Shown: positions 17,171 through 25,704, numbered from the stretch's first letter. The stretch is 64,000 bases of DNA from CAIQQQ01 sp040399685 (GCA_040399685.1 JBBART010000010.1:79246-143245); one strand, 5' to 3'. Made by a program: numbers and translations. The notes: generated from the letters alone by a model not told the origin.

Positions 17171-18204
17171 GCAGGTTCCAGCAGCGACGAATCGCCGTAC
17201 GAGTAAAAACGATAATGGTTGGCCACGGCATGGGCATAGGCCGCGCGCATGCGGTCAGTGCCCGCGAAGGCGCAGACCAGCATGAACAAGGTCGAGCGCG
17301 GCAGATGGAAATTGGTCATCAGCACATCAACGCCGTGAAAGCGGTGGCCGGGCAGGATGAAGATCTCGGTCTCGCCGGAGAACGCGGCAATGCCCGCTTC
17401 GCTCGATGCGGCCTCCAACAAACGCAGCGTTGTCGTGCCAACAGCCACCAATCGACCACCGTCGGCGCGGATCGCGTTCAGCCGGGCCGCGGTTTCGGCC
17501 GAGATTTCGCCGCGTTCGGCGTGAATGCGGTGTTCGGACACACGCTCGGTGCGCATCGGCAGGAACGTTCCAGCGCCGACATGCAACGTCACGGTTTCGC
17601 GCTTCACGCCAGCTGCGTCGAGACGGGCCAGCAGATCGGGCGTGAAATGCAGCCCTGCCGTGGGGGCTGCCACAGCACCTTCATGGGCGGCGAACACGGT
17701 CTGATAGTCCAACGCATCCTGCGCCGTGGGGCCTTGCGGGCGCTCGATATAGGGCGGCAAGGCGAGTGCGCCAGCAAGCTGCAAGGCATCGCTGAAGGCT
17801 GGGCCTTCAAGGTTGAAGCGCAGCGTCACGGCGCCGTCGCCTTCGAGCGAGGCAACCTGTGCCTGAAAGTTGGTGGCGCCGTCGAAATCCAGCGTGTCGT
17901 CCACCCGCAGCCTGCGGGCGTTGCGGGCGAGCGCCAGCCAGGTGCCATCGGCACGGGGGCGGTCCAGCGTGATGCTAATCCGCGCCGCGCCGCGCATGGC
18001 GGACAACTGGGCGGGAATCACGCGGGTGTCGTTGGAGACAAGCACATCACCGGCGCGCAGCAGGCCCGGCAGGTCGAACACCTGCCGATCCGCCAATCCT
18101 GCCGCCACATGCAGCAGCTTGGCGTTATCACGCGGCCGGGCCGGGGTGTGCGCGATACGATCGTCCGGAAGATCGAAGTCGAAGTCAGACGCGAGAAGAG
18201 ACAA
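17167..18204 (-). CDS. queA: S-adenosylmethionine:tRNA ribosyltransferase-isomerase
   Basis: QueA transfers and isomerises the ribosyl part of SAM onto preQ1-tRNA to give epoxyqueuosine. It has 345 aa with the typical start (LASDFDFDLPDDRIAHTPA), an RPQGPTAQDALDYQTVFA segment, the GLHFTPDLLARLDAAGV signature and a C-terminal FHLPRSTLFMLVCAFAG. The upstream VOC gene ends only one base before its start. It is first in the que unit. Confidence 0.96.
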   Translation of the reverse strand: MSLLASDFDFDLPDDRIAHTPARPRDNAKLLHVAAGLADRQVFDLPGLLRAGDVLVSNDTRVIPAQLSAMRGAARISITLDRPRADGTWLALARNARRLRVDDTLDFDGATNFQAQVASLEGDGAVTLRFNLEGPAFSDALQLAGALALPPYIERPQGPTAQDALDYQTVFAAHEGAVAAPTAGLHFTPDLLARLDAAGVKRETVTLHVGAGTFLPMRTERVSEHRIHAERGEISAETAARLNAIRADGGRLVAVGTTTLRLLEAASSEAGIAAFSGETEIFILPGHRFHGVDVLMTNFHLPRSTLFMLVCAFAGTDRMRAAYAHAVANHYRFYSYGDSSLLEPA

Positions 18205-18606
18205 TCAATCCGCCATATACGAGGCGATCTCGATCAGATTGCCGTCTGGGTCGCGGCAATAGACCGAGCTCATCGGGCCCAAGGCGCCGGTCTTTGCCAC
18301 CGGGCCAAGCTCGACGACCACGCCGCACACGCGCAGATGTTCAATCGCATCCTCGGGCCGCACCGCGGTCACGAAACACAAATCGCCGGTGCCCGCCGCC
18401 ACCTTTGCCGAGGTGTGCCAACGCATGGCGTCAGCATCGACTGGACGAAGGTTGATCTTCTGACCGCCGAATTTCAGCGCCGTGCGATCGTCGTCGCCGA
18501 ATTCCTCTCGGTCCATGCCCAGCACGCGCTGATACCAGGAGGAGGTGATTTCAACATCGCGGCAATGCAGAACGATGTGATCCAGACGATCGACGGTAAA
18601 TCGCAT
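18205..18606 (-). CDS. VOC-superfamily (glyoxalase-like) protein
   Basis: This 133-aa single-module vicinal-oxygen-chelate protein has paired beta-alpha-beta-beta-beta repeats. Metal-ligand candidates are His in LDHIVLHCRDVEITSSWYQ at the N-terminus and Glu/Asp in the C-terminal VYCRDPDGNLIEIASY. The exact activity cannot be read from the sequence. It overlaps the fumarase stop by one base and abuts queA, so it is probably co-transcribed. Confidence 0.88.
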   Translation of the reverse strand: MRFTVDRLDHIVLHCRDVEITSSWYQRVLGMDREEFGDDDRTALKFGGQKINLRPVDADAMRWHTSAKVAAGTGDLCFVTAVRPEDAIEHLRVCGVVVELGPVAKTGALGPMSSVYCRDPDGNLIEIASYMAD

Positions 18607-20249
18607 CAGGCAATTCCTTCATAGAAGTCATTGCCCTTGTCATCGATGATGATGATCGCGGGGAAGTCCTCAACCTCGATCCGCCACACCGCTTCCATGC
18701 CCAGCTCGGCGTATTCCAGAACCTCAACCTTGCGGATGCAGTCCTGCGCCAGGCGGGCAGCGGGGCCGCCGACGGAGCCGAGATAGAAGCCGCCATTGGC
18801 CTTGCAGCTATCCTTGACGGCGCGCGAGCGGTTGCCCTTGGCCAGCATCACCATCGAGCCGCCAGCGGCCTGGAACGCGGCCACGTAGCTGTCCATTCGG
18901 CCAGCCGTGGTGGGGCCGAAGCTGCCGGTGGCGTAACCCTCGGGGGTTTTGGCGGGGCCGGCGTAATAGACCGGGTGGTTCTTGATGTAGTCCGGCATGC
19001 CCTCGCCGGCATCCAGCCGTTCCTGCAACTTGGCGTGGGCGATATCGCGCGCTACCACCATCGTGCCGGTCAGGGCCAGACGGGTTTTCACCGGATATTG
19101 GGACAGCTGCGCCAGGATTTCGCTCATCGGCCGGTTCAGATCGACCTGCACCGTGTCGGCGCCGAGATCGTCCTCGGTGGTTTCCGGCAGATATTTGTGC
19201 GGATCGGTTTCCAGCGCCTCAAGGAAAATGCCTTCGGGCGTGATCTTGGCCTTGATCTGCCGGTCGGCCGAGCACGAGACGCCGATTCCCACGGGCAGAC
19301 TGGCGCCATGACGCGGCAGACGGATAACGCGCACGTCGTGGCAGAAATACTTGCCGCCGAACTGGGCGCCGATGCCGGTCTGGCGCGACAGTTCCAGAAC
19401 CTGCTGTTCCATCTCAAGATCGCGGAACGCATGGCCGGCGCGCGAGCCGGTGGTTGGCAGGGCGTCGAGCCACTTGGTCGAGCCGAGCTTGACGGTCTTA
19501 AGCGTGGTCTCGGCCGACGTGCCGCCGATGACGATCGACAGATGGTAAGGCGGGCACGCAGAAGTACCCAGCGTCTTCATCTTGGTCTCAAGGAACTGCA
19601 GGATCTTGGTGGGCGTGAGGATCGCGCGGGTTTCCTGGAACAGGAACGTCTTGTTGGCCGATCCGCCGCCCTTGGCCACGAACATCAAATGGAATTCGTC
19701 GGCATGGTCCTCGCCGGGGGCGGCCAGGATGTCGAACTGTACGGGCAGGTTGTTGCCGGTGTTGACCTCGTCGAACATTGTCAGCGGCGCCATCTGCGAA
19801 TAGCGCAGGTTGGTCTCGGTGTAGGTGCGCGCCACGCCCCAGCTCAGCGCCTCTTCCTCGTTGCCCTGCACCCAGACGCGCTGGCCCTTCTTGCCGAACA
19901 CGATGGCGGTGCCGGTGTCCTGGCACATTGGCAGCACGCCGCCGGCCGAGATATTGGCGTTCTTCAGAAGGTCGGTGGCCACGAATCGGTCGTTCGAGGA
20001 CGCCTCGGGATCATCCAGAATCGCCCGCAGGCTGGCCAGATGCGCCGGGCGCAGCAGATGCGACACGTCGTGGAACGCCTGGAAGGCCAGTTCGCTCAGC
20101 GCCTCAGGGGCGATCTTGAGCACGGTCTGGCCGTCGCAGGTGGTGGTTGTCACGCCTGCGATGTCGAGCTTGCGCCACGGCGTCGCGTCCGGTCCCAGCG
20201 GGAACATGGGCGAATAGAGGAAATTCGACGGACGCGACATCTCGTTCAT
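18606..20249 (-). CDS. Class I (iron-sulfur) fumarate hydratase
   Basis: This enzyme interconverts fumarate and malate in the TCA cycle with an oxygen-sensitive [4Fe-4S] cluster. It has 547 aa, like FumA/FumB. Candidate cluster cysteines occur in GVLPMCQDTGTA, TSACPPYHL and DSCKANGGFY. The ATG at 20249 is chosen because CGGAG lies 7 nt upstream; a longer start at 20309 would run into sspB. No class II fumC is in the window. Confidence 0.94.
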   Translation of the reverse strand: MNEMSRPSNFLYSPMFPLGPDATPWRKLDIAGVTTTTCDGQTVLKIAPEALSELAFQAFHDVSHLLRPAHLASLRAILDDPEASSNDRFVATDLLKNANISAGGVLPMCQDTGTAIVFGKKGQRVWVQGNEEEALSWGVARTYTETNLRYSQMAPLTMFDEVNTGNNLPVQFDILAAPGEDHADEFHLMFVAKGGGSANKTFLFQETRAILTPTKILQFLETKMKTLGTSACPPYHLSIVIGGTSAETTLKTVKLGSTKWLDALPTTGSRAGHAFRDLEMEQQVLELSRQTGIGAQFGGKYFCHDVRVIRLPRHGASLPVGIGVSCSADRQIKAKITPEGIFLEALETDPHKYLPETTEDDLGADTVQVDLNRPMSEILAQLSQYPVKTRLALTGTMVVARDIAHAKLQERLDAGEGMPDYIKNHPVYYAGPAKTPEGYATGSFGPTTAGRMDSYVAAFQAAGGSMVMLAKGNRSRAVKDSCKANGGFYLGSVGGPAARLAQDCIRKVEVLEYAELGMEAVWRIEVEDFPAIIIIDDKGNDFYEGIA

Positions 20250-20268
20250 GGACAACTCCGCTGACGGA

Positions 20269-20769
20269 TCAGGCTTCTTTGGTGGGAAGGCGGCGGCGGA
20301 ACGCATCAAGGCTCACCACTTGCGGCGTCGATGACGGCACGGCCTCAGGCGCCGGCTCCGGCTCGGGTTCCGGCGTGACCGGATGTTCCTCGGCACGGAA
20401 GCGCAGGCCGTATTTTACGCAGGGGTCGGCAAAGGCCGTCACGGCCGCGAGCGGGATCTGCAATGTGGAGGCGACGCCACCGAACGACAGGCCCACCGTG
20501 AACAGACCAGCCTGCTCGTCCACCGTGAGGTCCCAGAACTGGTTTTCCAGAACGATGGTCATTTCCTCGCGGTACTGCGCGCGCAGACGGGACGGGATGA
20601 CCGTGCCGGGATGATCGGTGCGGAAGGTGATGTAGAAATGGTGCTCGCCCGGCAGGCCGTGAATGGCGGCATGGCGCAGCGCGCGCACCATCACGTGGCG
20701 CAGGGCTTCCTCGGTCCACTCATCGTATGGCAGCAGGCTATCGGGCGCCTGGTCCTCGGTTTCGTCCAT
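20269..20769 (-). CDS. sspB: SspB-family ClpXP adaptor (alphaproteobacterial type)
   Basis: SspB tethers tmRNA-tagged and some other substrates to ClpXP for degradation. The 166-aa protein has a peptide-binding domain (HHFYITFRTDHPGTVIPSRL, FWDLTVDEQAGLFTVGLSFGG). A Pro/Glu-rich linker follows (PEPEPEPAPEAVPSS), and a C-terminal ClpX-binding-type tail contains VVSLDAFRRRLP. AGGA lies 4 nt before the ATG. Its gene is next to, and downstream of, the tmRNA gene on the same strand. Confidence 0.92.
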   Translation of the reverse strand: MDETEDQAPDSLLPYDEWTEEALRHVMVRALRHAAIHGLPGEHHFYITFRTDHPGTVIPSRLRAQYREEMTIVLENQFWDLTVDEQAGLFTVGLSFGGVASTLQIPLAAVTAFADPCVKYGLRFRAEEHPVTPEPEPEPAPEAVPSSTPQVVSLDAFRRRLPTKEA

Positions 20770-20804
20770 TTGGTCCTCGTGCTTTCACGCTGTGCATAGC
20801 CGGT

Positions 20805-21150
20805 GGGACCCTGGGGTGGAAGTCCCCGGGCAGCTTGTCAGGCTCTATGGAAGTGGGGGGCATTCTGTTGCTCGGGGCCCCCCTAACCGCGCTTATCGCT
20901 TATGCAGCGACAGCAAGGGTCCGATGATTGTCATTGGCACCTGTAAATTGACCCGATAACGGCGGTATCATGCCGGGCAAAAGATGAGTCTTTACCACGC
21001 GTGTCGAACCTGCGTCACCCCCAAACCGCCTGGTCCCTCAAAGCGGGCCAATCCCAGGATCTGCTGATGGTGGAGGCGCCGGGTACTGCCCCCGGGTCCA
21101 CAACGCTTATTCCAATCATCGTTTATCACCATAGTCAGCAAGCTGACCTA
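20805..21150 (-). ncRNA. ssrA: Circularly permuted two-piece tmRNA
   Basis: This tmRNA has the permuted alphaproteobacterial layout, ends approximate. The acceptor piece comes first and ends in GGCGCCTCCACCA (3' A at 21068); its T arm is CCGGGGGCAGTACCCGG. A 45-nt intervening segment with a CCTGG/CCAGG hairpin follows. The coding piece starts at 21022 with GGGGGTG, pairing with CGCCTCC (two G·U pairs) to rebuild the acceptor stem, then GACGCAGGTTCGAC. The tag frame at 20938–20900 reads ANDNHRTLAVAA-stop, ending in the expected AVAA degron. TTTTAA-N17-TATGTA upstream may be the promoter. Confidence 0.9.
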
Positions 21151-21245
21151 ACCTACATAGGCCCTCTGCGCGTGACTTAAAAGGGGGGACCGTCAGGCGA
21201 TTTCTGGCCCTAGCCGCCATGGCTCTTGCGCGGTAAATCCATGTC

Positions 21246-22178
21246 ATGACCCTCTCCCCAGACCAGCAGACCGAAATCGACACCCTCCGCGCCCAGTCGG
21301 CCCCCACCCGCCGCGCCACGGTGCCGGCGCTGGAGGCGATGCTCTATGCGGCAACGCCCGTGCTGGACCACGGCTTCGTGCGCGTCATCGACTACATGGG
21401 AGACGATTCCGCCGTGGTGCAGGCCGCCCGCGTGTCCTATGGCCGCGGCACCCGCAAGGTGAGCGAGGATGCGGGGCTGATCCGCTATCTGATGCGCCAC
21501 CGGCACAGCACGCCGTTCGAGATGTGCGAGATCAAATATCACGTGAAGCTGCCGATCTTCGTGGCGCGGCAGTGGATTCGCCACCGGACGGCCAATGTGA
21601 ACGAAATCTCGGCCCGTTATTCCATCCTGGATCGTGAGTTCTACATCCCGGCCCCCGAACATCTGGCGGCGCAAAGCAGTGTCAACCGCCAGGGTCGCGG
21701 TGATTTGCTGGAGGGGGCCGACGCCACCCGCGTGATGGACATGCTGCGGTCAGACGCGATGCAGACCTATGACCATTACGCCGAAATGCTGAACGAGGAT
21801 GCCGACGGCGCGCCGCTCGATCCGAACCGCACCGGCCTGGCGCGGGAGTTGGCGCGGATGAACCTCACGCTTAACACCTACACGCAATGGTATTGGAAGA
21901 CAGATCTGCACAATCTGCTGCATTTCCTGTCGCTGCGGGCCGATGCGCACGCGCAATACGAAATCCGTGTCTATGCCGACGCCATGCTGGAATCGCTCAA
22001 GGCATGGGTGCCGCTTTGCTATGCCGCCTTCTGCGATTTCCGCCTGGGGGCCGTGACGTTCTCCGCCCCGATGTTGGCCGTGGTACGGAAGATTTTGGCA
22101 GGTGAGCCGGTCGAACAGGCCGGCAGCGGGCTGAACAAGCGCGAGTGGACGGAGCTGATGGCCACGCTGGGCCGTTAG
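21246..22178 (+). CDS. thyX: Flavin-dependent thymidylate synthase ThyX
   Basis: ThyX methylates dUMP to dTMP using methylene-THF, FAD and NADPH. It has 310 aa. The ThyX signature RHRTANVNEISARYS (RHRxxSxNExSxRYS type, with Ala in place of the first Ser) is present. RQWIRHR just before it and a C-terminal RLGAVTFSAPM are consistent with the family. It diverges from tmRNA. No thyA is seen in the window. Confidence 0.95.
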   Translation: MTLSPDQQTEIDTLRAQSAPTRRATVPALEAMLYAATPVLDHGFVRVIDYMGDDSAVVQAARVSYGRGTRKVSEDAGLIRYLMRHRHSTPFEMCEIKYHVKLPIFVARQWIRHRTANVNEISARYSILDREFYIPAPEHLAAQSSVNRQGRGDLLEGADATRVMDMLRSDAMQTYDHYAEMLNEDADGAPLDPNRTGLARELARMNLTLNTYTQWYWKTDLHNLLHFLSLRADAHAQYEIRVYADAMLESLKAWVPLCYAAFCDFRLGAVTFSAPMLAVVRKILAGEPVEQAGSGLNKREWTELMATLGR

Positions 22179-22318
22179 CCGCCCTATGCCTTGAAGGCCG
22201 GTATCGCCCCTGGTCGGGCGACCGGCAATGCCGCGCATTTCACGCCTCCACAACCTTATTGATTTTTTATACGAAACCGACGGGTGGTTCATTGCGTCCG
22301 CTTCAAAATTCACTTATT

Positions 22319-22345
22319 ACGTTCGTCAATTGGAGATACGAACGT
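22319..22345 (+). promoter_or_regulatory. Hairpin over the cysH ribosome-binding site
   Basis: ACGTTCGT (22319–22326) pairs perfectly with ACGAACGT (22338–22345). The 11-nt loop holds the GGAG Shine-Dalgarno (22332–22335), and the 3' arm covers the first two bases of the GTG start at 22344. Two G·U pairs could extend it. The same bases form a dyad that could instead be an operator. It sits at the end of an AT-rich leader (TTGATTTTTTATACG near 22259) that is the likely promoter region of the cys operon. Confidence 0.5.
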
Positions 22346-23114
22346 GGAATTTATAAATCTACAAAACGGAATAGATAATCTTCAAGCCGACATCGCCACC
22401 GCCGACGGACTCGTCGCACGGCTCGCGGCCATGCTTCGCCAGCAGCAGGGGCGGATCGTGCTGACCACCAGCTTCGGACTGGAGGACCAGGTGCTGACCC
22501 ATGCGGCCGTGTCCGCCATGGCCGCAACCGGCAAGATCGTTGAATTCGCCACGCTCGACACAGGCCGTTTGTTTTCAGAGACTTATGACGTCTGGGCCGC
22601 AACCGAACGCCGCTATGGCGTGCGGATCGCCTGCATCGCGCCAGAGGCTGCCGCGTTGGCCGATCTCGTGGCCGCACAGGGCGTTTCCGGCTTCCGCGAG
22701 TCCATCGACAACCGAAAATCCTGCTGCGCGACCCGCAAAATCGCTCCGCTGCGACGTGCATTGCACGGCGCTGATCTGTGGATCACCGGCCTGCGTGCCG
22801 ACCAATCCCAGGCCCGCGCCGCCACGCCCTTCGTGGAGTGGGACGCATCCTTCGGCGTCATCAAGGCCCAGCCCTTGTCCGATTGGTCGCGTGAGGCGGT
22901 GGCGCAGTTCGCGCATGATCACGACGTGCCGGTGTCGGTGCTGCACGCACAGGGTTTCCTGTCGATCGGCTGCGCCCCCTGCACCCGCGCCATCGCACTC
23001 GGCGAGCCGGAGCGCGCCGGGCGTTGGTGGTGGGAAAACGAGAGCCACAAGGAATGCGGGCTGCATCGCCGCCCGACCCCAGCTGAAACAGCCGTGACAT
23101 TGGAGAGCGTATAA
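22344..23114 (+). CDS. cysH: Adenylyl-sulfate (APS) reductase CysH
   Basis: CysH reduces activated sulfate to sulfite. The [4Fe-4S] cysteine set of APS-specific enzymes is complete: Cys127-Cys128 (KSCCATRK) and Cys210/Cys213 (IGCAPCTR). The catalytic Cys238 lies in KECGLH. PAPS-type enzymes lack the CC and CxxC pairs, so APS is the expected substrate. I place the start at GTG 22344 (256 aa), 8 nt after GGAG; a longer in-frame start at 22284 adds 20 unconserved residues. It overlaps cysD by one base. Confidence 0.93.
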   Translation: MEFINLQNGIDNLQADIATADGLVARLAAMLRQQQGRIVLTTSFGLEDQVLTHAAVSAMAATGKIVEFATLDTGRLFSETYDVWAATERRYGVRIACIAPEAAALADLVAAQGVSGFRESIDNRKSCCATRKIAPLRRALHGADLWITGLRADQSQARAATPFVEWDASFGVIKAQPLSDWSREAVAQFAHDHDVPVSVLHAQGFLSIGCAPCTRAIALGEPERAGRWWWENESHKECGLHRRPTPAETAVTLESV

Positions 23115-24097
23115 TGGGCGCCGTCGATACCTTGCTGCGTCCAGACGCACGCACGCTGGCCAGCCTGCCCAACGTGACGACCCAGTTGGCATCAGGCCGA
23201 ACGATGAGCCATCTCAAGGCGCTGGAAGCCGAGAGCATCCACATCCTGCGCGAGGCCTTCGCCGAGAGCACCAACCCGGTGCTGCTGTACTCCATCGGCA
23301 AGGACAGCTCGGTGCTGTTGCATCTGGCCTGCAAGGCGTTCGCTCCCGGCCGCCTGCCGTTCAAGTTGCTGCATGTCGACACCGGCTGGAAGTTCCGCGA
23401 GATGATCGCCTTTCGCGATGCGCGGGTGGCCGAACTCGACCTCGACCTCGTGACCCACACAAATGCCGAGGGTGTGGCGCGCGGCATCGGCCCGTTGACC
23501 CACGGCACCGACATCCATACCGACGTGATGAAAACCCAGGGCCTGCGCCAGGCATTGGACCTGCACGGCTTCGACCTCGCCTTCGGCGGCGCGCGACGGG
23601 ATGAGGAGAAGTCCCGCGCCAAGGAGCGTGTGTTCTCACTGCGCACCCAGGGCCACCAATGGGACCCGCGCCGCCAGCGCGCCGAGCCGTGGCGCCTCTA
23701 TAACGGCCGCAAGCGCCCCAGCGAGACCATGCGGGTGTTCCCGCTGTCCAATTGGACCGAGCTTGACGTGTGGCTCTACATCAACGCCGAGCGCATTCCG
23801 GTGGTGCCGCTGTATTTCGCAGCCCCCCGCCCGGTGATCGCGCGCGACGGCGGCCTGCTGATGGTGGATGACGATCGCCTGCAGCCGCGTGATGGCGAGG
23901 TCATCGAGACCCGCAGCGTCCGCTTCCGCACTCTTGGCTGCTACCCGCTGACCGGGGCTGTGGAGAGCGAGGCCGCGACGCTGGAGGACGTGATCGGCGA
24001 GACGCTTCTCAGCCGCGTGTCAGAACGCGCTGGCCGTGCGGTCGACCACGGCGACGCCGCCTCGATGGAACGGCGCAAGCAGGAAGGGTATTTCTGA
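23114..24097 (+). CDS. cysD: Sulfate adenylyltransferase subunit CysD
   Basis: CysD is the ATP-pyrophosphatase-fold catalytic subunit that makes APS from sulfate and ATP with CysN. It has 327 aa. YSIGKDSSVLLHLACKAF is the PP-loop region. GGARRDEEKSRAKER and SNWTELDVWLY are family signatures, and the C-terminus is ERRKQEGYF. An alternative ATG at 23204 (MSHLKALEAESIHI) matches the usual CysD N-terminus, so the first 30 residues may be absent in the real protein. Its stop overlaps the cysN start by one base. Confidence 0.95.
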   Translation: MGAVDTLLRPDARTLASLPNVTTQLASGRTMSHLKALEAESIHILREAFAESTNPVLLYSIGKDSSVLLHLACKAFAPGRLPFKLLHVDTGWKFREMIAFRDARVAELDLDLVTHTNAEGVARGIGPLTHGTDIHTDVMKTQGLRQALDLHGFDLAFGGARRDEEKSRAKERVFSLRTQGHQWDPRRQRAEPWRLYNGRKRPSETMRVFPLSNWTELDVWLYINAERIPVVPLYFAAPRPVIARDGGLLMVDDDRLQPRDGEVIETRSVRFRTLGCYPLTGAVESEAATLEDVIGETLLSRVSERAGRAVDHGDAASMERRKQEGYF

Positions 24098-25620
24098 TGG
24101 ACATCGGCATTGCGGCTGACTTCAATCTCAGCGATTTCGTCGCCGCCCATGAAGGCAAGGACCAGCTGCGGCTGATCACCTGCGGCTCGGTCGATGACGG
24201 CAAATCCACCCTGCTCGGCCGCCTGCTGTGGGAAACCCAGATGGTGGCCGATGACCAGATCACAGCCCTTGGTTCGGCCTCGCGCCGCCACGGCACGCAG
24301 GGCGATGCGATGGATCTGGCGTTGCTGGTCGATGGCCTGGCCGCCGAGCGCGAGCAGGGCATCACCATCGATGTCGCCTATCGCTTCTTCACCACCGACA
24401 AGCGCCGCTTCATCGTCGCTGACACCCCCGGCCACGCGCAATACACCCGCAACATGGCCACGGGTGCTTCCACCGCCGACCTTGCCATCCTGCTGGTCGA
24501 TGCCCGCACCGGCGCCACGCCGCAGACCCGTCGGCATGCGTTGATCGCGGCCAGCCTGCGGGTGCGCCACGCGGTGGTGGTGATCAACAAGATGGATCTG
24601 GTGGAGTGGAGCGAGGCCCGCACCCGCGAGATCAGCGAGTCTGCCCGCGCTTTGTGCGACGGGCTGGGCTTTGAATCGGTCGTCGTCATTCCGCTCTCGG
24701 CGTTGGACGGCGAGAACGTGGTGCATCGCGGCGGTTCCTGCGGCTGGTACACCGGGCCGACCCTGCTCGAACATCTGGAGACGGTGCCGGTGCTGCCGGC
24801 CCGCCCCTCACCGTTCCGCATGGCGGTGCAATGGGTCAACCGGCCCGATCCGTCCTTTCGCGGGCTCGCCGGCGAGGTTTCGGGCAGCCCGGTGCGCGTG
24901 GGCGACAGTGTCACCATTCTGCCCGCCGGACAGACCGCCAAGATCGCCCGCATTCTTGGCCAGGACGGCGACGTGGCCGTGGCCCATGCCGGCACCGCCG
25001 TCACGCTGCTGCTGGACCGGCCGGTGGATGTCTCGCGCGGTGACGTGCTGGCCGATCCCGCACAACTGGCCCAGGTGGGGCGGGCCATCAGTGCGCGCCT
25101 GCTATGGTATGGCGACACACCGGGGGCGGTGGGCGACCGCTTCCTGCTCAAGCTGGGCACCCGCACCGTGACCGCCAAAATCACCAGCCTCGTCGGACGG
25201 GTGTCATTGGACACGCTGGAAATCGAACCTGCGACGACGCTGGCGCCCAACGATACCGGCGACGTGGTGCTCACCCTGGAGCGGCCGATCGCCTACGATC
25301 TGTACTCCGAGAGCCGCAGCATGGGCGGATTCGTGCTGATTGACCCGGAAACCTTCGACACGGTGGCGCTCGGCCTGGTTCAGGCCGCCGCCCGCGTGCC
25401 CGTGGCCCCGAGCGATTCGCATACGCGCAGCCTGGCCAAGGCGGTCTCATATCGGGCGCTCGGCTCTATCGCCACCGCGACGATTGCCTGGGCCTATACC
25501 GGCAATCTTGGCGCGTCTCTGGCCATCGGCGGCGTCGATGCCGTCAGCAAGATGGCGATCTACTTCGTGCATGAACGGCTTTGGGATCGGATTTCGTTCG
25601 GCAAGGCGAAGCACCCTTAG
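24097..25620 (+). CDS. cysN: Sulfate adenylyltransferase GTPase subunit CysN fused to a DUF2061 membrane domain
   Basis: CysN is the GTPase that drives APS synthesis. It has 507 aa. EF-Tu-like motifs are G1 GSVDDGKSTLLGRL, G3 DTPGHAQ and G4 INKMDL, followed by beta-barrel domains to about residue 430. Residues 441–507 form an extra domain (SYRALGSIATATIAWAYTG, then DAVSKMAIYFVHERLWDRI). This reads as DUF2061, a short two-helix membrane module. No APS kinase (CysC) domain is present, unlike NodQ-type fusions. That fits an APS-using CysH. The tail suggests membrane anchoring of the complex. Confidence 0.93.
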   Translation: MDIGIAADFNLSDFVAAHEGKDQLRLITCGSVDDGKSTLLGRLLWETQMVADDQITALGSASRRHGTQGDAMDLALLVDGLAAEREQGITIDVAYRFFTTDKRRFIVADTPGHAQYTRNMATGASTADLAILLVDARTGATPQTRRHALIAASLRVRHAVVVINKMDLVEWSEARTREISESARALCDGLGFESVVVIPLSALDGENVVHRGGSCGWYTGPTLLEHLETVPVLPARPSPFRMAVQWVNRPDPSFRGLAGEVSGSPVRVGDSVTILPAGQTAKIARILGQDGDVAVAHAGTAVTLLLDRPVDVSRGDVLADPAQLAQVGRAISARLLWYGDTPGAVGDRFLLKLGTRTVTAKITSLVGRVSLDTLEIEPATTLAPNDTGDVVLTLERPIAYDLYSESRSMGGFVLIDPETFDTVALGLVQAAARVPVAPSDSHTRSLAKAVSYRALGSIATATIAWAYTGNLGASLAIGGVDAVSKMAIYFVHERLWDRISFGKAKHP

Positions 25621-25664
25621 TGTCGGGCGTTGCCCGACCACCGTAGGTCGGGCAACGCCCGACA
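25621..25664 (+). terminator. Nested inverted repeat after the cys operon
   Basis: Two 18-nt arms (25621–25638 and 25647–25664) are perfect reverse complements around an 8-nt loop. Each arm is itself a small palindrome, GTCGGGC-N3-GCCCGAC. This permits one long hairpin or two short ones. It starts right after the cysN stop and probably ends cys transcription, though no T tract follows. The composition suggests a REP-like dispersed element. Confidence 0.6.
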
Positions 25665-25681
25665 TTCACCGACCGACCGAT

Positions 25682-25704
25682 GTCTTGCACGATATTTGCA
25701 AGAC
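25682..25704 (+). promoter_or_regulatory. Inverted repeat upstream of the ABC importer
   Basis: GTCTTGCA (25682–25689) and TGCAAGAC (25697–25704) form a perfect 8-bp dyad with a 7-nt spacer. It lies 54 bp before the ATG of the solute-binding protein. A second small dyad, GTGCCA-CAC-TGGCAC, lies at 25714–25728. The position suits an operator; no regulator gene is adjacent. Confidence 0.4.

Noticed and set aside
22179..22343. SAM or other riboswitch ahead of cysH
   Set aside because: Apart from the short start-site hairpin and a weak GGTCG/CGACC stem, I see no conserved aptamer pattern.
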